DNA from: Chthoniobacter sp. | Lineage (GTDB): Bacteria > Verrucomicrobiota > Verrucomicrobiia > Chthoniobacterales > Chthoniobacteraceae | DNA length: 64,000 nucleotides | Direction: 5' to 3' | Assembly: GCA_021414005.1 (NCBI GenBank) | Contig: JAIOPH010000027.1 | Location: forward strand, 432,046 to 496,045 | In this document: piece by piece, positions 17,913 to 28,640 of the stretch | Layout: each line of letters opens with the position of its first letter | Position numbering within the stretch: the stretch's first letter is position 1 | Translations under genes and position numbers: made by a program | The notes under the pieces: generated by a model | The model's input: only the letters and a program-made list of their open reading frames with translations | What the model was told of the DNA's origin: nothing | The model's database searches: none

Positions 17913-17990
17913 GCGACCGAAGACAGCCCCTATTGGGGATTTCGGCGCTTCCGCACCAAGTGCGCATTGAGCATGGCCCAACGGGCTATG

Positions 17991-18023
17991 TCTCCATTCG
18001 TAGGTCGTCTCCATTCGTAGGTC
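17991..18023. repeat. 16-bp direct repeat
   Basis: TCTCCATTCGTAGGTC occurs at 17991-18006 and again at 18008-18023, one base apart, in the gap between the H1-like gene and mdh. Cause unknown; likely a local duplication. Confidence 0.7.
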
Positions 18024-18126
18024 AGGCGACATCAAGCGCACCAAGGGAGCCTGGGGTTGAGCCCAACTCCCATGCTATCGGCTAAAGCCCAAGCTGCTTT
18101 GGCTCGGCGACCAGCCTGGCCTAGAC

Positions 18127-19113
18127 TCAGCCCAGCAGTTCCGCGACGAGTGATTTCTCCTCCGTCAACTCTGCCACCGTTGCGTCGATTTTCCCGCGGC
18201 TGAATTCGCCGACCGGAACGTGCTGCACGACCTCCCAGGAGCCGTCGTCGTTCGTGCGGATGGGAAAGGACGAAATGATGCCAGCCTCGACGCCGTAATC
18301 GCCACGCGAGCAGACAGCTACGCTGTGCCAGTCGCGGTAGGCGGTGGGTGTGGTCAGCGCGCGGACGGTATCGACCACCGCGTTGGCCGCACTCGCCGCG
18401 CTGGAAAGACCGCGCGCCTTGATGATCGCCGCACCACGCTGCTGCACGGTGGTGAGGAATTCGCCCTGCAGCCAAGCAGTGTCGGTAATGACTTCGGTGG
18501 CGAGGCGTCCGTCGATCTTGGCGTTGGTAAAGTCAGGATATTGTGTGGCCGAATGGTTGCCCCAGATCGCGAGGTTCGTGACGCTGGTCACGTCCACGCC
18601 GGCTTTGAGCGCGAGTTGCGACTTGGCGCGGTTTTCGTCAAGGCGCGTCATGGCGAACCAACGATCGGCGGGAATGCCCTTGGCGTTATTCATGGCGATC
18701 AAACAGTTCGTGTTGCATGGGTTTCCCACCACCAGCACGCGTACGTCGGGCGCGGCGTTTTTCTCGATCGCTTTCCCCTGCCCGATGAAAATCCTGCCGT
18801 TGATGCCGAGCAAATCCTTGCGCTCCATGCCCGCTTTTCGCGGCACCGAGCCCACGAGCAGCGCCCAGTTCACACCGGTAAAACCTTCATCGAGCGAGGC
18901 CGTGGCCACGATGCCTTTCAGCAGCGGAAAGGCGCAGTCCTGCAGTTCCATGACCACGCCGCTCAGCGCCTGCATCCCGGGTTCGATTTCGATGAGATGC
19001 AAAATGACTGGCTGGTCCGGCCCGAACATGGAGCCCGAGGCGATGCGAAAAAGTAGCGAGTAGCCGATCTGTCCGGCGGCTCCAGTGATGGCGATGCGGA
19101 TGGGAGTTTTCAT
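18127..19113 (-). CDS. mdh: Malate dehydrogenase
   Basis: 328 residues. NAD-binding [17 protein letters not shown] (about 10-26), [12 protein letters not shown], the arginine in MTRLDENRA and the catalytic histidine in [12 protein letters not shown] identify the cytosolic/chloroplast-type MDH (LDH-like superfamily). It interconverts malate and oxaloacetate in the TCA cycle. Start 19113 opens the dinucleotide fold. A 7-bp-periodic leader lies directly before the start, with no Shine-Dalgarno sequence. Confidence 0.95.
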   Translation of the reverse strand: MKTPIRIAITGAAGQIGYSLLFRIASGSMFGPDQPVILHLIEIEPGMQALSGVVMELQDCAFPLLKGIVATASLDEGFTGVNWALLVGSVPRKAGMERKDLLGINGRIFIGQGKAIEKNAAPDVRVLVVGNPCNTNCLIAMNNAKGIPADRWFAMTRLDENRAKSQLALKAGVDVTSVTNLAIWGNHSATQYPDFTNAKIDGRLATEVITDTAWLQGEFLTTVQQRGAAIIKARGLSSAASAANAVVDTVRALTTPTAYRDWHSVAVCSRGDYGVEAGIISSFPIRTNDDGSWEVVQHVPVGEFSRGKIDATVAELTEEKSLVAELLG

Positions 19114-19493
19114 AGTGACGGTGTTGGATGTTGGAAATTTGGGAGCGGGAGATTCCTCGAACCACCGCACACGGCGCAATGCTTTTCTCCGGCGACCACT
19201 AGCACCGCGCAGCCACATCGCTGTCGGAATTATCGCGGCGCAGCATGGCACTGCGGCAAGTTCCCCCCCGGGGGAGAAATCATCCGGCGGTCGAGCGGCA
19301 GGGGGCCACCCTCCAACGAACGGATGAACGACTCAAAAAAAACCGCTCGGACCGCCTGCACACGATCGACAGAGCCACAAAATATCTGTCCCGTATTCCG
19401 ATTGCGCACTGGCTACCGTGCTCAGCCCGAGCCAATCTTGAAGGCCTCCGCTGGTCTAGTAACGCTCAATAAAAATCGCCGCATCTCGCAACC
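19114..19493. other. Divergent intergenic region with heptad leader
   Basis: About 380 bp between mdh and the glycoside hydrolase. Bases 19124-19151 hold four successive 7-mers (TTGGATG, TTGGAAA, TTTGGGA, GCGGGAG) directly upstream of mdh. The rest is less GC-rich near 19370-19490 and must hold the hydrolase promoter, but no clear -35/-10 pair could be chosen by eye. No small gene is supported. Confidence 0.5.
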
Positions 19494-21371
19494 ATGAACT
19501 CTGGCACCTCCATAAGACTAAATCTGCACAATCATATAGCGCGATTTTCTCTGCTTTTGTGTGCGGCGACTGGGTTGACCATTTGCTGTTCGGCTCAGGA
19601 ATGGAAAATGGTGCCGGGGGCTTTTCCGCAAACTCGCTGGGCGAAGGATGTTTCACCGAACGGGGTGCTTCCCGAATATCCGCGCCCCCAGATGGTTCGT
19701 AAGGAATGGTGCAATCTGAACGGGCTGTGGGATTGCCACATCCTGACCAAGGACGCGCAGCAACCACAGTCTTATCCGGGCAAAATCCTCGTGCCTTTCC
19801 CAGTCGAGGCACCGCTGTCCGGGATTGGTAAAATGATCAACTCGATACCGGGCCGGACCTATCCGAACAGCCGGATTTGGTATCGGCGCACCTTTGAAAT
19901 CCCAGCGAGTTGGCAGGGTCGCCGAACTCTGCTGCATTTTGGCGCGGTTAACTGGGAAGCCACGGTATATGTAAACGGACGGGAATTGGGCGGCCATCGG
20001 GGCGGTTATGATGGATTCACCTTTGATGTGACCGATGCGCTGCACAATAGTGAAGCCAATGAGTTGGTCGTTGCCGTGTGGAATCCATCCTCCCAAGGAG
20101 GCTACCCACAGGGCAAACAAGTCGATAAGCCCGGCGGCATCTGGTACACCCCCTGCACAGGCATCTGGCAGACGGTCTGGCTGGAGCCTGTTAGCGAAAG
20201 CCACATTGCCACGGTGCGTGCTACTCCTGATTTGGATGCGTCGTCCGTCCATGTGGTGTGCCATGGGTCGTCGCCCGGGAAAGACCGCGGGCAAGCCTTG
20301 GAAGTCCAAGTTATCGACGCTGGCAAGGTCGTGGCTGCAGCATCCGGCCATGCGGGCGAGACGCTTACGATCCCACTCAAGCAGCCCAGATTGTGGACCC
20401 CAGCCCAGCCTCATCTTTACGATCTAAAAATCAAGATGTGTGCGGATCAGGTGACAAGCTACTTCGGCATGCGCAAAGTCTCGCTGGGGCCGGACAAAGA
20501 AGGCATCACCCGCATTTTGTTGAACAATGAGTTCGTCCTGCACAATGGAGTGCTCGATCAGGGTTACTGGCCGGATGGCATTTATACCGCACCCACCGAC
20601 GAGGCGCTGCGCTTTGACATCGAAACCATCAAACGCCTCGGATTCAACATGAGCCGCAAGCACGTTAAGATCGAACCCGAGCGCTGGTATTACTGGGCTG
20701 ACAAACTCGGCTTGCTGGTCTGGCAGGACATGCCCTGCACGGGTGACGGGATTCACGCCAAAGCGCCGCCCTATGCGGCTTCCAATGCTGATCGACAGCA
20801 ACAGTTTGGAGTTGAATTACAGGCCATGATCGACGGACGCTATAACCACCCGTGTATCGTTTCTTGGATCGTCTTCAACGAAGGCATGGGCTTGCAAAAT
20901 TCCGCGGGTTACAAACTTGATGAAGACATCCGCGCCTTCATGCGTCGAGCGGTGGAGATTGCCAGCCAGGACAAGACCCGGCTGATCAATGCCGAAAGCG
21001 GCGCGCCGATGGGTCAATACCAAGGATGGAACGTCCTCGACATTGGTCTTGGTCAGATCATGGACGCGCATTGTTATGGCACTACGAAGTGTCTTACCCC
21101 GACGAAGGACCGGGCCAGTGTTATCGGGGAGTACGGCTATGCGAAGTATTTGGATTCGATGCAAAAATACCGCCCGTTGGTGAAAATTCCCGGCATCAGT
21201 GGACTCGTCTGGACACAACTCACCGATGTGGAAAACGAGCGCAACGGACTAATGACCTACGACCGCGAAAAGTTCGCCGAAGAACCTGCCAAAATCGCGG
21301 AAGCCAATGCCCGAGCCGCAGCCCAAGACGGCCTCGCCCCAGAGAGTCCGTCCTCCGACCAAAGGCGTTGA
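19494..21371 (+). CDS. Exported glycoside hydrolase family 2 protein
   Basis: 625 residues. A long N-terminal signal region (LLLCAATGLTICCSA) is followed by a GH2 sugar-binding domain (LNGLWDCHI, RRTFEIPASWQGR, VYVNGRELGGHRGGY), an immunoglobulin-like domain and a TIM barrel. The acid/base glutamate is in VFNEG (E463), and E546 in VIGEYGY is the likely nucleophile. Members cleave beta-galactosides, mannosides or glucuronides; which one is not evident. CC at 31-32 lies near the signal end. Codon use and GC are lower than in neighbours, hinting at a different history. Confidence 0.88.
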   Translation: MNSGTSIRLNLHNHIARFSLLLCAATGLTICCSAQEWKMVPGAFPQTRWAKDVSPNGVLPEYPRPQMVRKEWCNLNGLWDCHILTKDAQQPQSYPGKILVPFPVEAPLSGIGKMINSIPGRTYPNSRIWYRRTFEIPASWQGRRTLLHFGAVNWEATVYVNGRELGGHRGGYDGFTFDVTDALHNSEANELVVAVWNPSSQGGYPQGKQVDKPGGIWYTPCTGIWQTVWLEPVSESHIATVRATPDLDASSVHVVCHGSSPGKDRGQALEVQVIDAGKVVAAASGHAGETLTIPLKQPRLWTPAQPHLYDLKIKMCADQVTSYFGMRKVSLGPDKEGITRILLNNEFVLHNGVLDQGYWPDGIYTAPTDEALRFDIETIKRLGFNMSRKHVKIEPERWYYWADKLGLLVWQDMPCTGDGIHAKAPPYAASNADRQQQFGVELQAMIDGRYNHPCIVSWIVFNEGMGLQNSAGYKLDEDIRAFMRRAVEIASQDKTRLINAESGAPMGQYQGWNVLDIGLGQIMDAHCYGTTKCLTPTKDRASVIGEYGYAKYLDSMQKYRPLVKIPGISGLVWTQLTDVENERNGLMTYDREKFAEEPAKIAEANARAAAQDGLAPESPSSDQRR

Positions 21372-21531
21372 GGCAAATCGGGCGCGCGCCGAGTTTGGTC
21401 TGGCGGGGGTCATCGAACGGCTTGGTCCGCGCCCGCTGCCAAAGATTGCGCGGGGATGGCGGTTATCTGCGTATTGTCAGAAATCAATTTTCATCAGCAT
21501 CGGGCCGATTCATTTTCCACCACGTCCACAC

Positions 21532-24500
21532 ATGACCGCACCACGCCTCCACCACACGCTTTTCGCCGCGGTCGCGCTGGCGCTCGCCGCGCCGGCGGGC
21601 CAGGCGGAGGTGGATGTGAAAAAGCTACCGCCCTCGGCGGGGAGTTTTGATTTTGCGCGGGACATCCAACCACTGCTGGAAAGCGCGTGCGTGAAGTGTC
21701 ACGGGGCGGAAAAGCAGAAGGGGGACTTCCGCATTGATACGCGCGCGGGGCTGCTGAAGGGAGGCAAGGAGGAGAAGGCGATCGTAGAGGGCGACAGCGC
21801 GCGAAGTCCGCTGATTCACTACGTGGCGCGGCTGGTGGAGGATCTGGAGATGCCGCCGAAGGGCAAGGGCGACGCGCTCACGCCAGCGCAGATCGGCGTG
21901 CTGCGCGCATGGATCGACGCAGGCGCTAAGTGGCCGGACGGTCTGGTACTGAAGACGCCGGCCGCCGGCCCGAGTGCGGCGAAGCTGGCGCAGCTTCCGC
22001 CGGCGGCGACGCGCACGGTGGATTTCGTACGCGACATCCAGCCGATCTTTTCCGAGTCGTGCTACTCGTGCCACGGGCCGAAAAAGCAGGAGGCGAATTT
22101 CCGACTCGATCACAAGCCGACCGTGCTGGTGAAAGGCGGCGAGTTGGGGCCAGCGCTCGTCGCCGGGAAAAGCGCGGAGAGTTTGCTCATCCATCTCGTC
22201 GCCGGGCTGCGCGATGAGGTCATGCCGCAGAAAGGCGCGCGGCTCACCGCGGAGCAGATCGGCCTGCTGCGCGCGTGGATTGACCAGGGCGCGGCGTGGC
22301 CCGACGCAGCGTCGGTGGTGCTGGTGGACCGGCGCGATCACTGGGCTTTCAAGCCGCCGGTGAAGGCGCCGCTGCCCGCCGTGAAAAACGCCGCGTGGGT
22401 GCGCAGTCCCATCGACGCCTTCATCCTCGCGCGTCTGGAAAAGGACGGTCTCCAGCCCGCGCCCGAGGCCGATCAACTCACGCTGCTGCGCCGCCTGTCG
22501 CTCGATCTCATCGGCCTGCCACCAAGCATCGCGGAGGTGGATGGTTTTCTCGCCGACGCCGACGCCGACGCGCTCACGAAGCAGAGCGACCGCCTGCTTT
22601 CCTCCCCGCACTACGGCGAAAAGTGGGGCCGCCACTGGCTCGACGCGGCGCGTTACGCGGACACCGACGGCTACGAAAAGGACAAGGCGCGCTACATCTG
22701 GTTTTACCGCGATTGGGTGATCGACGCCTTCAACCGCGACCTGCCCTACAACCAGTTCCTCGTCGAGCAGCTCGCCGGCGACCAGCTTCCCAATGCCACG
22801 CAGGGGCAGATCGTGGCGACGGGTTTTCTCCGCAACTCGATGGTCAACGAGGAGGGCGGCGCGGACCCGGAGCAGTTCCGCATGGAGGCGATGTTCGACC
22901 GCATGGACGCCTTTGGCAAAGCCGTGCTCGGGCTCACGATCCAATGCGCGCAATGCCACAACCACAAATACGATCCCATCTCGCAGGAGGAGTACTACCG
23001 GCTCTTCGCCTTTCTAAATAACGACAACGAAGCGCAGCCGACCGTCTATACCTCCGACGAGCAGACGCACCGCGCGGACGTGCTGAGGAAGGTCGCTGAG
23101 GCGGAGGAAAAACTGCGGGCGTCCACGCCGGATTGGCGCGAGCGCATGGCGCGGTGGGAGGATGCGCTGCCCGCGTTGCCGGAGTGGAAAGTGATCACGG
23201 GAGAATTTGAGGCGAACTCGCTCGATGGCTCAAAGTATCTCCCGCAGAAGGGCGGCGGCTGGCTGGCGCAAAGTTACGCGCCGACGCGGCACGACGCGCT
23301 GCTTTACTGGAAGGTGCCGGAGCCCGGCATCACGGCGCTGCGGCTGGAACTGCTCAACGATCCAAACCTGCCGGCGGGCGGGCCGGGGCGCTCCTACAAG
23401 GGGACGTGCGCGCTGACGGAATTCGCGCTCTCCACGCCGACGGGCCAGGACGGGAAAATGGAGAAGGTGAAATTTGCGAACGCGAGCGCGGACTTCGGGC
23501 AGACGCCCGAAACGCCGGTGGAAGCGATGTTTCAAGACAAGAAACCGGTGCGCCGCGTGGTCGGGCCGGTGAGCTACGCCATTGATGACAAGCGTGACAC
23601 CGCCTGGGGCATCGATGCGGGCCAAGGCCGGCGCAACGTGCCGCGCAATGCGGTCTTCAATCTCCCGCAGCCGCTAAACGTGGCCGCGGGCGCACAGGCG
23701 GAGATCGTGCTCGATCAGCGCCACGGCGGCTGGAATTCGGACGACCTGATGACGAACAACCTCGGGCGCTTCCGCCTGAGCTACACCACCGCGACCGCCG
23801 CCGCCGCCGATCCGGTGCCGCCGCGGGTGCGCGAGATTTTCCGCACGCCGCGCGCGCAGCGGACGCCGGCACAGCTCGCGGAAATCTTCGGTCACTGGCG
23901 GACGACGGTCACCGAATGGAAGGACGAAAACGCGAGGATCGAGACGCTCTGGCAGCAGCATCCCGAGGGTACCACGACCTTTGCGCTCGCGCCCCGCGAA
24001 GGCGGTCGCGAGACGCATGTGCTCAAGCGCGGCGACTGGCTGAAGCCCGCGCGCGCCGTCCGGCCCGGCGTGCCCGCGATCCTCAATCCGCTGCCCGCCG
24101 ACGCACCGCCGACCCGGCTCACGCTCGCCCGCTGGATCACCGACCCGCGCGCGCCCACCACCGCGCGCGCGTTCGTGAACCGGGTGTGGCTCGCCTATTT
24201 CGGCACCGGCCTCGTGGAGACCGCGGAGGATCTCGGCACGCAGGCTTCGCCGCCGTCGCATCCCGAACTGCTCGACTGGCTGGCGTGCGATTTCATGGAG
24301 CACGGCTGGAGCGTGAAACATCTCCAGCGCCTGATCACCGGCTCGGCCACGTATCGGCAGTCCTCGGTCGTTACGCCCAGCCTGCTGGAGCGCGATCCGT
24401 TCAACCGCCTGCTCGCGCGCGGCCCGCGCTTCCGTGTGGACGGCGAACTCGTGCGCGACATCCAGCTCGCGACCAGCGGCCTCCTCAATCCCAAGATCGG

Positions 24501-25062
24501 CGGCAAGCCCACCATGCCTCCCGCGCCCGCTTTCCTTTTCCAGCCACCGGCCAGCTACGCGCCGTTTCCGTGGATCGACGAAACCGGCCCCGAGCGCTAC
24601 CGCCGCGCCGTCTATACGTGGCGGCGGCGCACCACGCCGTATCCCCTGCTCCAGGCGTTCGACACGCCAGAGGGCCAGACCACCTGCATCCGCCGCACTC
24701 GTGCCAACACCCCGCTGCAGGCGCTGATCACGCTGAACGAAACCCTGGGCATCGAGGCCGCGCAGGCGCTCGCGCGGCGGATCATCGAACGCGGCGGCGT
24801 GACCGACGACAGCCGCCTCACCTTCGCCTTTCGCCAATGCCTGAGCCGCCCGCCGGCCGATGCCGAACGCCGCGAAACGCTCGCGCTCCTCACGAAACAA
24901 CGTGCCCGTTTCGCCGGCGGCGGACTCGATCCGTGGACGGTCGCCACCGGCAAAGCCGAACCGTCCGCCCTATCCGCCGGAACCACGCCGCAGGAACTCG
25001 CGACCTACACCGTCCTTGCCCGCGTGCTGCTGAATCTGGACGAAACCATCACCAAGGAATGA
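21532..25062 (+). CDS. PSD1-type cytochrome: two PSCyt1, DUF1549, DUF1553
   Basis: 1,176 residues. After a signal peptide, two cytochrome-like PSCyt1 domains each carry a heme c motif: CVKCH (C53-H57) and CYSCH (C177-H181), each followed by an LRAWID-GA-WPD end. Then come DUF1549 (about 285-530, with a further [11 protein letters not shown] motif at C472) and DUF1553 (about 860-1130, [12 protein letters not shown] through [11 protein letters not shown]). These large proteins are typical of Planctomycetes and Verrucomicrobia and pair with a DUF1501 protein; a role in polysaccharide or sulfated-glycan breakdown is suspected in the literature, not proven. The frame is open from 21307, but the real signal peptide starts at 21532. 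Confidence 0.93.
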   Translation: MTAPRLHHTLFAAVALALAAPAGQAEVDVKKLPPSAGSFDFARDIQPLLESACVKCHGAEKQKGDFRIDTRAGLLKGGKEEKAIVEGDSARSPLIHYVARLVEDLEMPPKGKGDALTPAQIGVLRAWIDAGAKWPDGLVLKTPAAGPSAAKLAQLPPAATRTVDFVRDIQPIFSESCYSCHGPKKQEANFRLDHKPTVLVKGGELGPALVAGKSAESLLIHLVAGLRDEVMPQKGARLTAEQIGLLRAWIDQGAAWPDAASVVLVDRRDHWAFKPPVKAPLPAVKNAAWVRSPIDAFILARLEKDGLQPAPEADQLTLLRRLSLDLIGLPPSIAEVDGFLADADADALTKQSDRLLSSPHYGEKWGRHWLDAARYADTDGYEKDKARYIWFYRDWVIDAFNRDLPYNQFLVEQLAGDQLPNATQGQIVATGFLRNSMVNEEGGADPEQFRMEAMFDRMDAFGKAVLGLTIQCAQCHNHKYDPISQEEYYRLFAFLNNDNEAQPTVYTSDEQTHRADVLRKVAEAEEKLRASTPDWRERMARWEDALPALPEWKVITGEFEANSLDGSKYLPQKGGGWLAQSYAPTRHDALLYWKVPEPGITALRLELLNDPNLPAGGPGRSYKGTCALTEFALSTPTGQDGKMEKVKFANASADFGQTPETPVEAMFQDKKPVRRVVGPVSYAIDDKRDTAWGIDAGQGRRNVPRNAVFNLPQPLNVAAGAQAEIVLDQRHGGWNSDDLMTNNLGRFRLSYTTATAAAADPVPPRVREIFRTPRAQRTPAQLAEIFGHWRTTVTEWKDENARIETLWQQHPEGTTTFALAPREGGRETHVLKRGDWLKPARAVRPGVPAILNPLPADAPPTRLTLARWITDPRAPTTARAFVNRVWLAYFGTGLVETAEDLGTQASPPSHPELLDWLACDFMEHGWSVKHLQRLITGSATYRQSSVVTPSLLERDPFNRLLARGPRFRVDGELVRDIQLATSGLLNPKIGGKPTMPPAPAFLFQPPASYAPFPWIDETGPERYRRAVYTWRRRTTPYPLLQAFDTPEGQTTCIRRTRANTPLQALITLNETLGIEAAQALARRIIERGGVTDDSRLTFAFRQCLSRPPADAERRETLALLTKQRARFAGGGLDPWTVATGKAEPSALSAGTTPQELATYTVLARVLLNLDETITKE

Positions 25063-25064
25063 CC

Positions 25065-26504
25065 ATGAACCGCCTCGATCATCGCGCGCATTTTGAAAAC
25101 GCCTTCCGGCAGCAGATCACCCGCCGCTGGTTTTTCCGCGACTGCGGTGTGGGTCTCGGCGCGGCGGCCCTCGCCTCGCTTTTGGGCAACGAGGCGGGCG
25201 CGTCCGTGACGGCGGCGACGCCGCTGGCTCCACGCGCACCGCATTTCGCGCCGAAGGCGAAGCGCGTGATCTTTCTTTTCCAAGGCGGCGCGCCCAGCCA
25301 CCTCGACCTTTTCGACTACAAGCCGGAACTGGCGAAATGGAATGGCAAACTCCCGCCCGACGAACTGCTCAAAGGCTACCGCTCGGCCTTCATCAGCCCG
25401 AACGCCACGCTGCTCGGGCCGAAATTTAAGTTTGCCCGACACGGCCAGTGCGGCGCGGAACTGAGCGAGTTGCTCCCCCATTTGGCGAAAATCGTGGACG
25501 ACATCGCCATCGTGAAATCCGTGCAGACGGATGCGTTCAACCACGCCCCCGCGCAGATTTTCATGAACACCGGCGCGCAGCAGTTTGGCCGCCCGAGCTT
25601 TGGCGCGTGGACGACCTACGGGCTCGGCTGCGAGTCGCAGGATCTGCCGGCGTATGTGGTTTTCAGCACCGGCCAGAAAGGCTCCAGCGGCGGCTCGGCC
25701 AACTACGGTTGCGGCTTTCTGCCGAGCATCTATCAGGGCGTGCCCTTCCGCGGCAAAGGCGACCCGGTGCTTTTCCTCTCGAACCCCGCCGGCGTGGATG
25801 CCGCGATGCAGCGCGACACGCTCGACTCCGTCCGCGCCCTCAATGAGCAGCGCCTCGGCGTAGTCGGCGACCCGGAGATCGCCACGCGCATCGCGTCGTT
25901 TGAAATGGCGTATCGCATGCAGACGAGTGCGCCGGAGCTGATGGACCTGTCGCAGGAAAAACCCGAAACGCTCGCGATGTACGGCGCGGTGCCGGGCAAA
26001 AGCGGCTACGCGAATTCGTGTCTGCTCGCGCGCCGGCTCATTGAGCGCGGCGTCCGCTTCGTGCAGATTTTCCACGAAGCGTGGGATCACCACGGCGGGC
26101 TCGTCGGCGGGCTGAAAGAGCAGTGCGGCGCGACCGACCGCGCCAGCGCCGCGCTCGTCGCCGACCTGAAACAGCGCGGCCTGCTCGACGAAACGCTGGT
26201 CATCTGGGGCGGTGAATTTGGCCGCACCCCGATGGTCCAGGGCGGCAACGACGGCCGCGACCACCACCCGAACGCCTTCACCATGTGGTTCGCCGGCGGC
26301 GGCGTGAAACCGGGCCTCACCCTCGGCGCGAGCGACGAGTTCGGCTTCAATGCCGTGACCGACAAAGTCCACGTCCACGACCTCCACGCCACGCTCATGC
26401 ACCTCCTCGGCTTCGACCACACGAAGCTCGTGCACCGCTTCCAGGGCCGCGACTTCCGCCTCACCGACGTGAGCGGCGAGGTGGTGACAAAGCTGCTCGC
26501 GTAG
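25065..26504 (+). CDS. DUF1501 protein, Tat-exported
   Basis: 479 residues. A twin-arginine signal ([25 protein letters not shown] at 20-21) is followed by DUF1501: [68 protein letters not shown]. The fold is related to alkaline phosphatase/sulfatase. It is the usual partner of PSD1 proteins. ATG 25059 overlaps the PSD1 stop, but AAGGA at 25053-25057 is better spaced for ATG 25065, which was chosen. This is one of few clear Shine-Dalgarno sites here. Confidence 0.93.
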   Translation: MNRLDHRAHFENAFRQQITRRWFFRDCGVGLGAAALASLLGNEAGASVTAATPLAPRAPHFAPKAKRVIFLFQGGAPSHLDLFDYKPELAKWNGKLPPDELLKGYRSAFISPNATLLGPKFKFARHGQCGAELSELLPHLAKIVDDIAIVKSVQTDAFNHAPAQIFMNTGAQQFGRPSFGAWTTYGLGCESQDLPAYVVFSTGQKGSSGGSANYGCGFLPSIYQGVPFRGKGDPVLFLSNPAGVDAAMQRDTLDSVRALNEQRLGVVGDPEIATRIASFEMAYRMQTSAPELMDLSQEKPETLAMYGAVPGKSGYANSCLLARRLIERGVRFVQIFHEAWDHHGGLVGGLKEQCGATDRASAALVADLKQRGLLDETLVIWGGEFGRTPMVQGGNDGRDHHPNAFTMWFAGGGVKPGLTLGASDEFGFNAVTDKVHVHDLHATLMHLLGFDHTKLVHRFQGRDFRLTDVSGEVVTKLLA

Positions 26505-27027
26505 CGCGGCGACCAAAAAAACCGGCCCCCTCGGCAACGAACGCGCGGCGCTCACGGCGAAGTAGCCGCAGCGAGGAAGCCATCAAAGCGGGCAAACGCC
26601 CCTGCCCGAAATGCCAGTCCTAAAAGCCGCGGATAAAGTGTCTGTCCCTTTTTCTCTTTCGGTGGGCGGCGGAATGTCGGAGACCATTCCGACGGCCCCC
26701 GCCGCCGAAACAAAGTTTCGCCGCTGCCCGATCCGTTCCCAAAGCGCTGCGCTAACTTTGGGAACGAGAGTGGAAACCCGTGCAGCGCATCAAGGTCTTG
26801 ACCGACGGCGGGCCGGCTGCTCGTCCACCTAGGACCCCGGCGACCGCGAGCGCCTGCTTTTCCTTCAATGCCCCAGACTTCGCACCGCTGCCGTAGCCTG
26901 GCCTCTCCGGTGAAATCCGGCGGGAGAATCTCCCCTTGCCAAGCCTCTCCCACCCCGGAATCTTCCATCCGCATGAACCTCCTCTCCCCCCAATTGGCCC
27001 TCAAAGACTGAAACCCAACGCGTCTCC
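26505..27027. repeat. Intergenic region with REP-like palindromes
   Basis: About 520 bp without a supported gene. CGTTCCCAAAG (26734-26744) and CTTTGGGAACG (26756-26766) form a perfect 11-bp stem with an 11-nt loop. A second inverted repeat (GTCGGA ... TCCGAC) lies just upstream within a GGCGGC/GCCGCC-flanked block (about 26663-26712). The 26738-26759 segment recurs almost unchanged near 28422-28445. The rest looks unstructured. Confidence 0.65.
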
Positions 27028-27855
27028 ATGAAATCTACATTCTTATATATCACGTTGGCCGGCCTCGCAGCGGCACCAATGTTCGCGGGTGACGTGACTC
27101 CCACTGCTTCGCCAAGACGAATCGAAATCGAGTCGAAATTCATCGAGTTACCCGAGGCGGTGGCTGACGCGCTGAAGCTTCCCACGGGTGGGTCTTTCAT
27201 GGACCAGTTTCCCGGCAAGCCGCTGCCCACGACTCGCCCGCACCTCACAGCCGTGCTCGACGATAAGGATGCTGAACAATTTCTCGCCACGCTCAATGCG
27301 CAAAAAAGCGTGGACCTTTGCAGTGCACCTCGGGTTGCGTCCCTTTCGCAGCAGCGGGCGGTGGTGGATATAATCCGGGAGTTTCGTTACGCAAGTGAGT
27401 GGAATCCCCCGAACGAAAATGAGAAACGCTGGACTCCAAAAACATTTGAGACTCGCAACGTCGGCATGAGCCTCGAGGTGACCCCGACCTTTACGAAGGA
27501 TGGGTTGATCGAACTGAAAGCAACGCCTTCGATCGTGGAGTTCCTTGGCTTCGTCGATTTTGAGACCGGCAAGTCTTTTTTCGCCGCCAAGGCAGACCTC
27601 ACAGAAACACCTGTCGATCGCACGCTGAAATCCGTGCTCGGCTTTGAACCACCGAACCGACCCACACGGCCGATTTTTTCGACGCGAAAAGCGGATGTAG
27701 AATTAGCGATATATCCCGGCCAGACCGTTGTCCTGAGCGGTTTCGGAGAACGCGAGAGTATCCAGCCGTTCACGCCAGTACGACCCGGCTATCAAATCAT
27801 TGTTCTGATACGCGCGACGCCCAGCCCACCGTTCGAGAAACCTACGAAGGAATGA
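27028..27855 (+). CDS. Secretin-domain-like exported protein
   Basis: 275 residues. A signal peptide (MKSTFLYITLAGLAAAPMFA) is followed by a region that resembles the secretin core and its N0/N1-like border: RRIEIESKFIEL, SAPRVASLSQQRAVVDI, VGMSLEVTPTFTKDGLIELKATPSI and VELAIYPGQTVVLSGF. Full secretins (GspD, PilQ) are over twice this length, so this is a short, possibly stand-alone member common in Verrucomicrobia. Its partner machinery is not in the window. Pore formation is not shown. Confidence 0.7.
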   Translation: MKSTFLYITLAGLAAAPMFAGDVTPTASPRRIEIESKFIELPEAVADALKLPTGGSFMDQFPGKPLPTTRPHLTAVLDDKDAEQFLATLNAQKSVDLCSAPRVASLSQQRAVVDIIREFRYASEWNPPNENEKRWTPKTFETRNVGMSLEVTPTFTKDGLIELKATPSIVEFLGFVDFETGKSFFAAKADLTETPVDRTLKSVLGFEPPNRPTRPIFSTRKADVELAIYPGQTVVLSGFGERESIQPFTPVRPGYQIIVLIRATPSPPFEKPTKE

Positions 27856-27922
27856 ACGCAGGCCAGTGAACCCAAACCTATCCATGCGCTGCAGTGAGCC
27901 GCTCTGTGCGTCACGGCCCATA

Positions 27923-28366
27923 ATGAAATGGCTGCTTCTGATGGTCCGCTTTTGTGGGGTGATCTGGGGGGCTTTTGTAGTGCTTTCCTTGTGCGCTTTA
28001 ATCTTTCGCGACCTGCCATTTCACCTTCAGCCCGCGGACTATCTTCCCTTTGCAAGAGAACTGCTCACCCACTTCGCGCCCCTCATGTTTCTGGGGATCA
28101 TGCTGCTTTTGCCCTGGCACTATCTTTCCCGGACGCGCTTTTGGCGGCCCCTGTTTGCAGCATTCGTGTTGATTGTTTTCTGGAACCTCGGGCTGATCGT
28201 ATGGAATCACATGCACTATCATCTGGACCTCGATCGCAACTCGATTGTCGGCTGGCTCGTCATACCGCTGATGCTCGTTGTCCAACTGCTAGCTGTGCTT
28301 ATTCGGAAGCGGATGGGTGGCGGCGGCCTTTTCCCGTTCCGAAGTTTAACTTCGGAACAAGGATGA
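27923..28366 (+). CDS. Four-helix membrane protein; 3' end in a REP palindrome
   Basis: 147 residues with four hydrophobic segments (about 2-26, 47-67, 75-95, 110-130). No family is recognised. Alternative starts are GTG 27866 and ATG 27884; ATG 27923 begins right at the first membrane segment. The last codons (PFRSLTSEQG) are encoded by a REP-like palindrome, so the C-terminus may be repeat-derived. Confidence 0.6.
   Translation: MKWLLLMVRFCGVIWGAFVVLSLCALIFRDLPFHLQPADYLPFARELLTHFAPLMFLGIMLLLPWHYLSRTRFWRPLFAAFVLIVFWNLGLIVWNHMHYHLDLDRNSIVGWLVIPLMLVVQLLAVLIRKRMGGGGLFPFRSLTSEQG
28336..28358. repeat. REP-like palindrome inside a gene's 3' end
   Basis: GTTCCGAAGTT and AACTTCGGAAC are perfect 11-bp arms around a single central T. 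Same family as the palindromes at 26734-26766 and 28479-28499. Confidence 0.8.
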
Positions 28367-28640
28367 CAAATGCCGAATATACCGGCAATTCGCCTTTCGC
28401 TCCCAAACTCCGTTCCCCCCGGCCCCAAAGCGCTGCGCGAACTTTCCTCCTCGTTCCGAAGCTTAGCTTTCTCCTCGTTCCCAAACTGAGGGTTTGGGAG
28501 CGCGGGCTCAGGGGGAAGCTGTGCTTCGCGGTGAGGGGCGGAAGTTGGAACGCTGCGGCCCGCCACCCGCCGCGCAAGGCACTTGCCCCGCCGAAGGGGC
28601 GTTCCAAAAGCCCCACTTTCGGAACGAGGGGAAAAACATC
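28367..28640. repeat. Cluster of REP-like elements
   Basis: This gene-free block holds several related inverted repeats: TCCCAAAC / GTTTGGGA (28479-28499), CGTTCCAAAAG / CTTTCGGAACG with one mismatch (28600-28626), and a copy of CCCAAAGCGCTGCGC near 28422, also found near 26738. Words such as GAAGCTTAGCTTTC recur. No transposase is nearby. Confidence 0.65.

Noticed and set aside
21307..21531. N-terminal extension of the PSD1 gene overlapping GH2
   Set aside because: The extension is out of context and the signal peptide starts at 21532.
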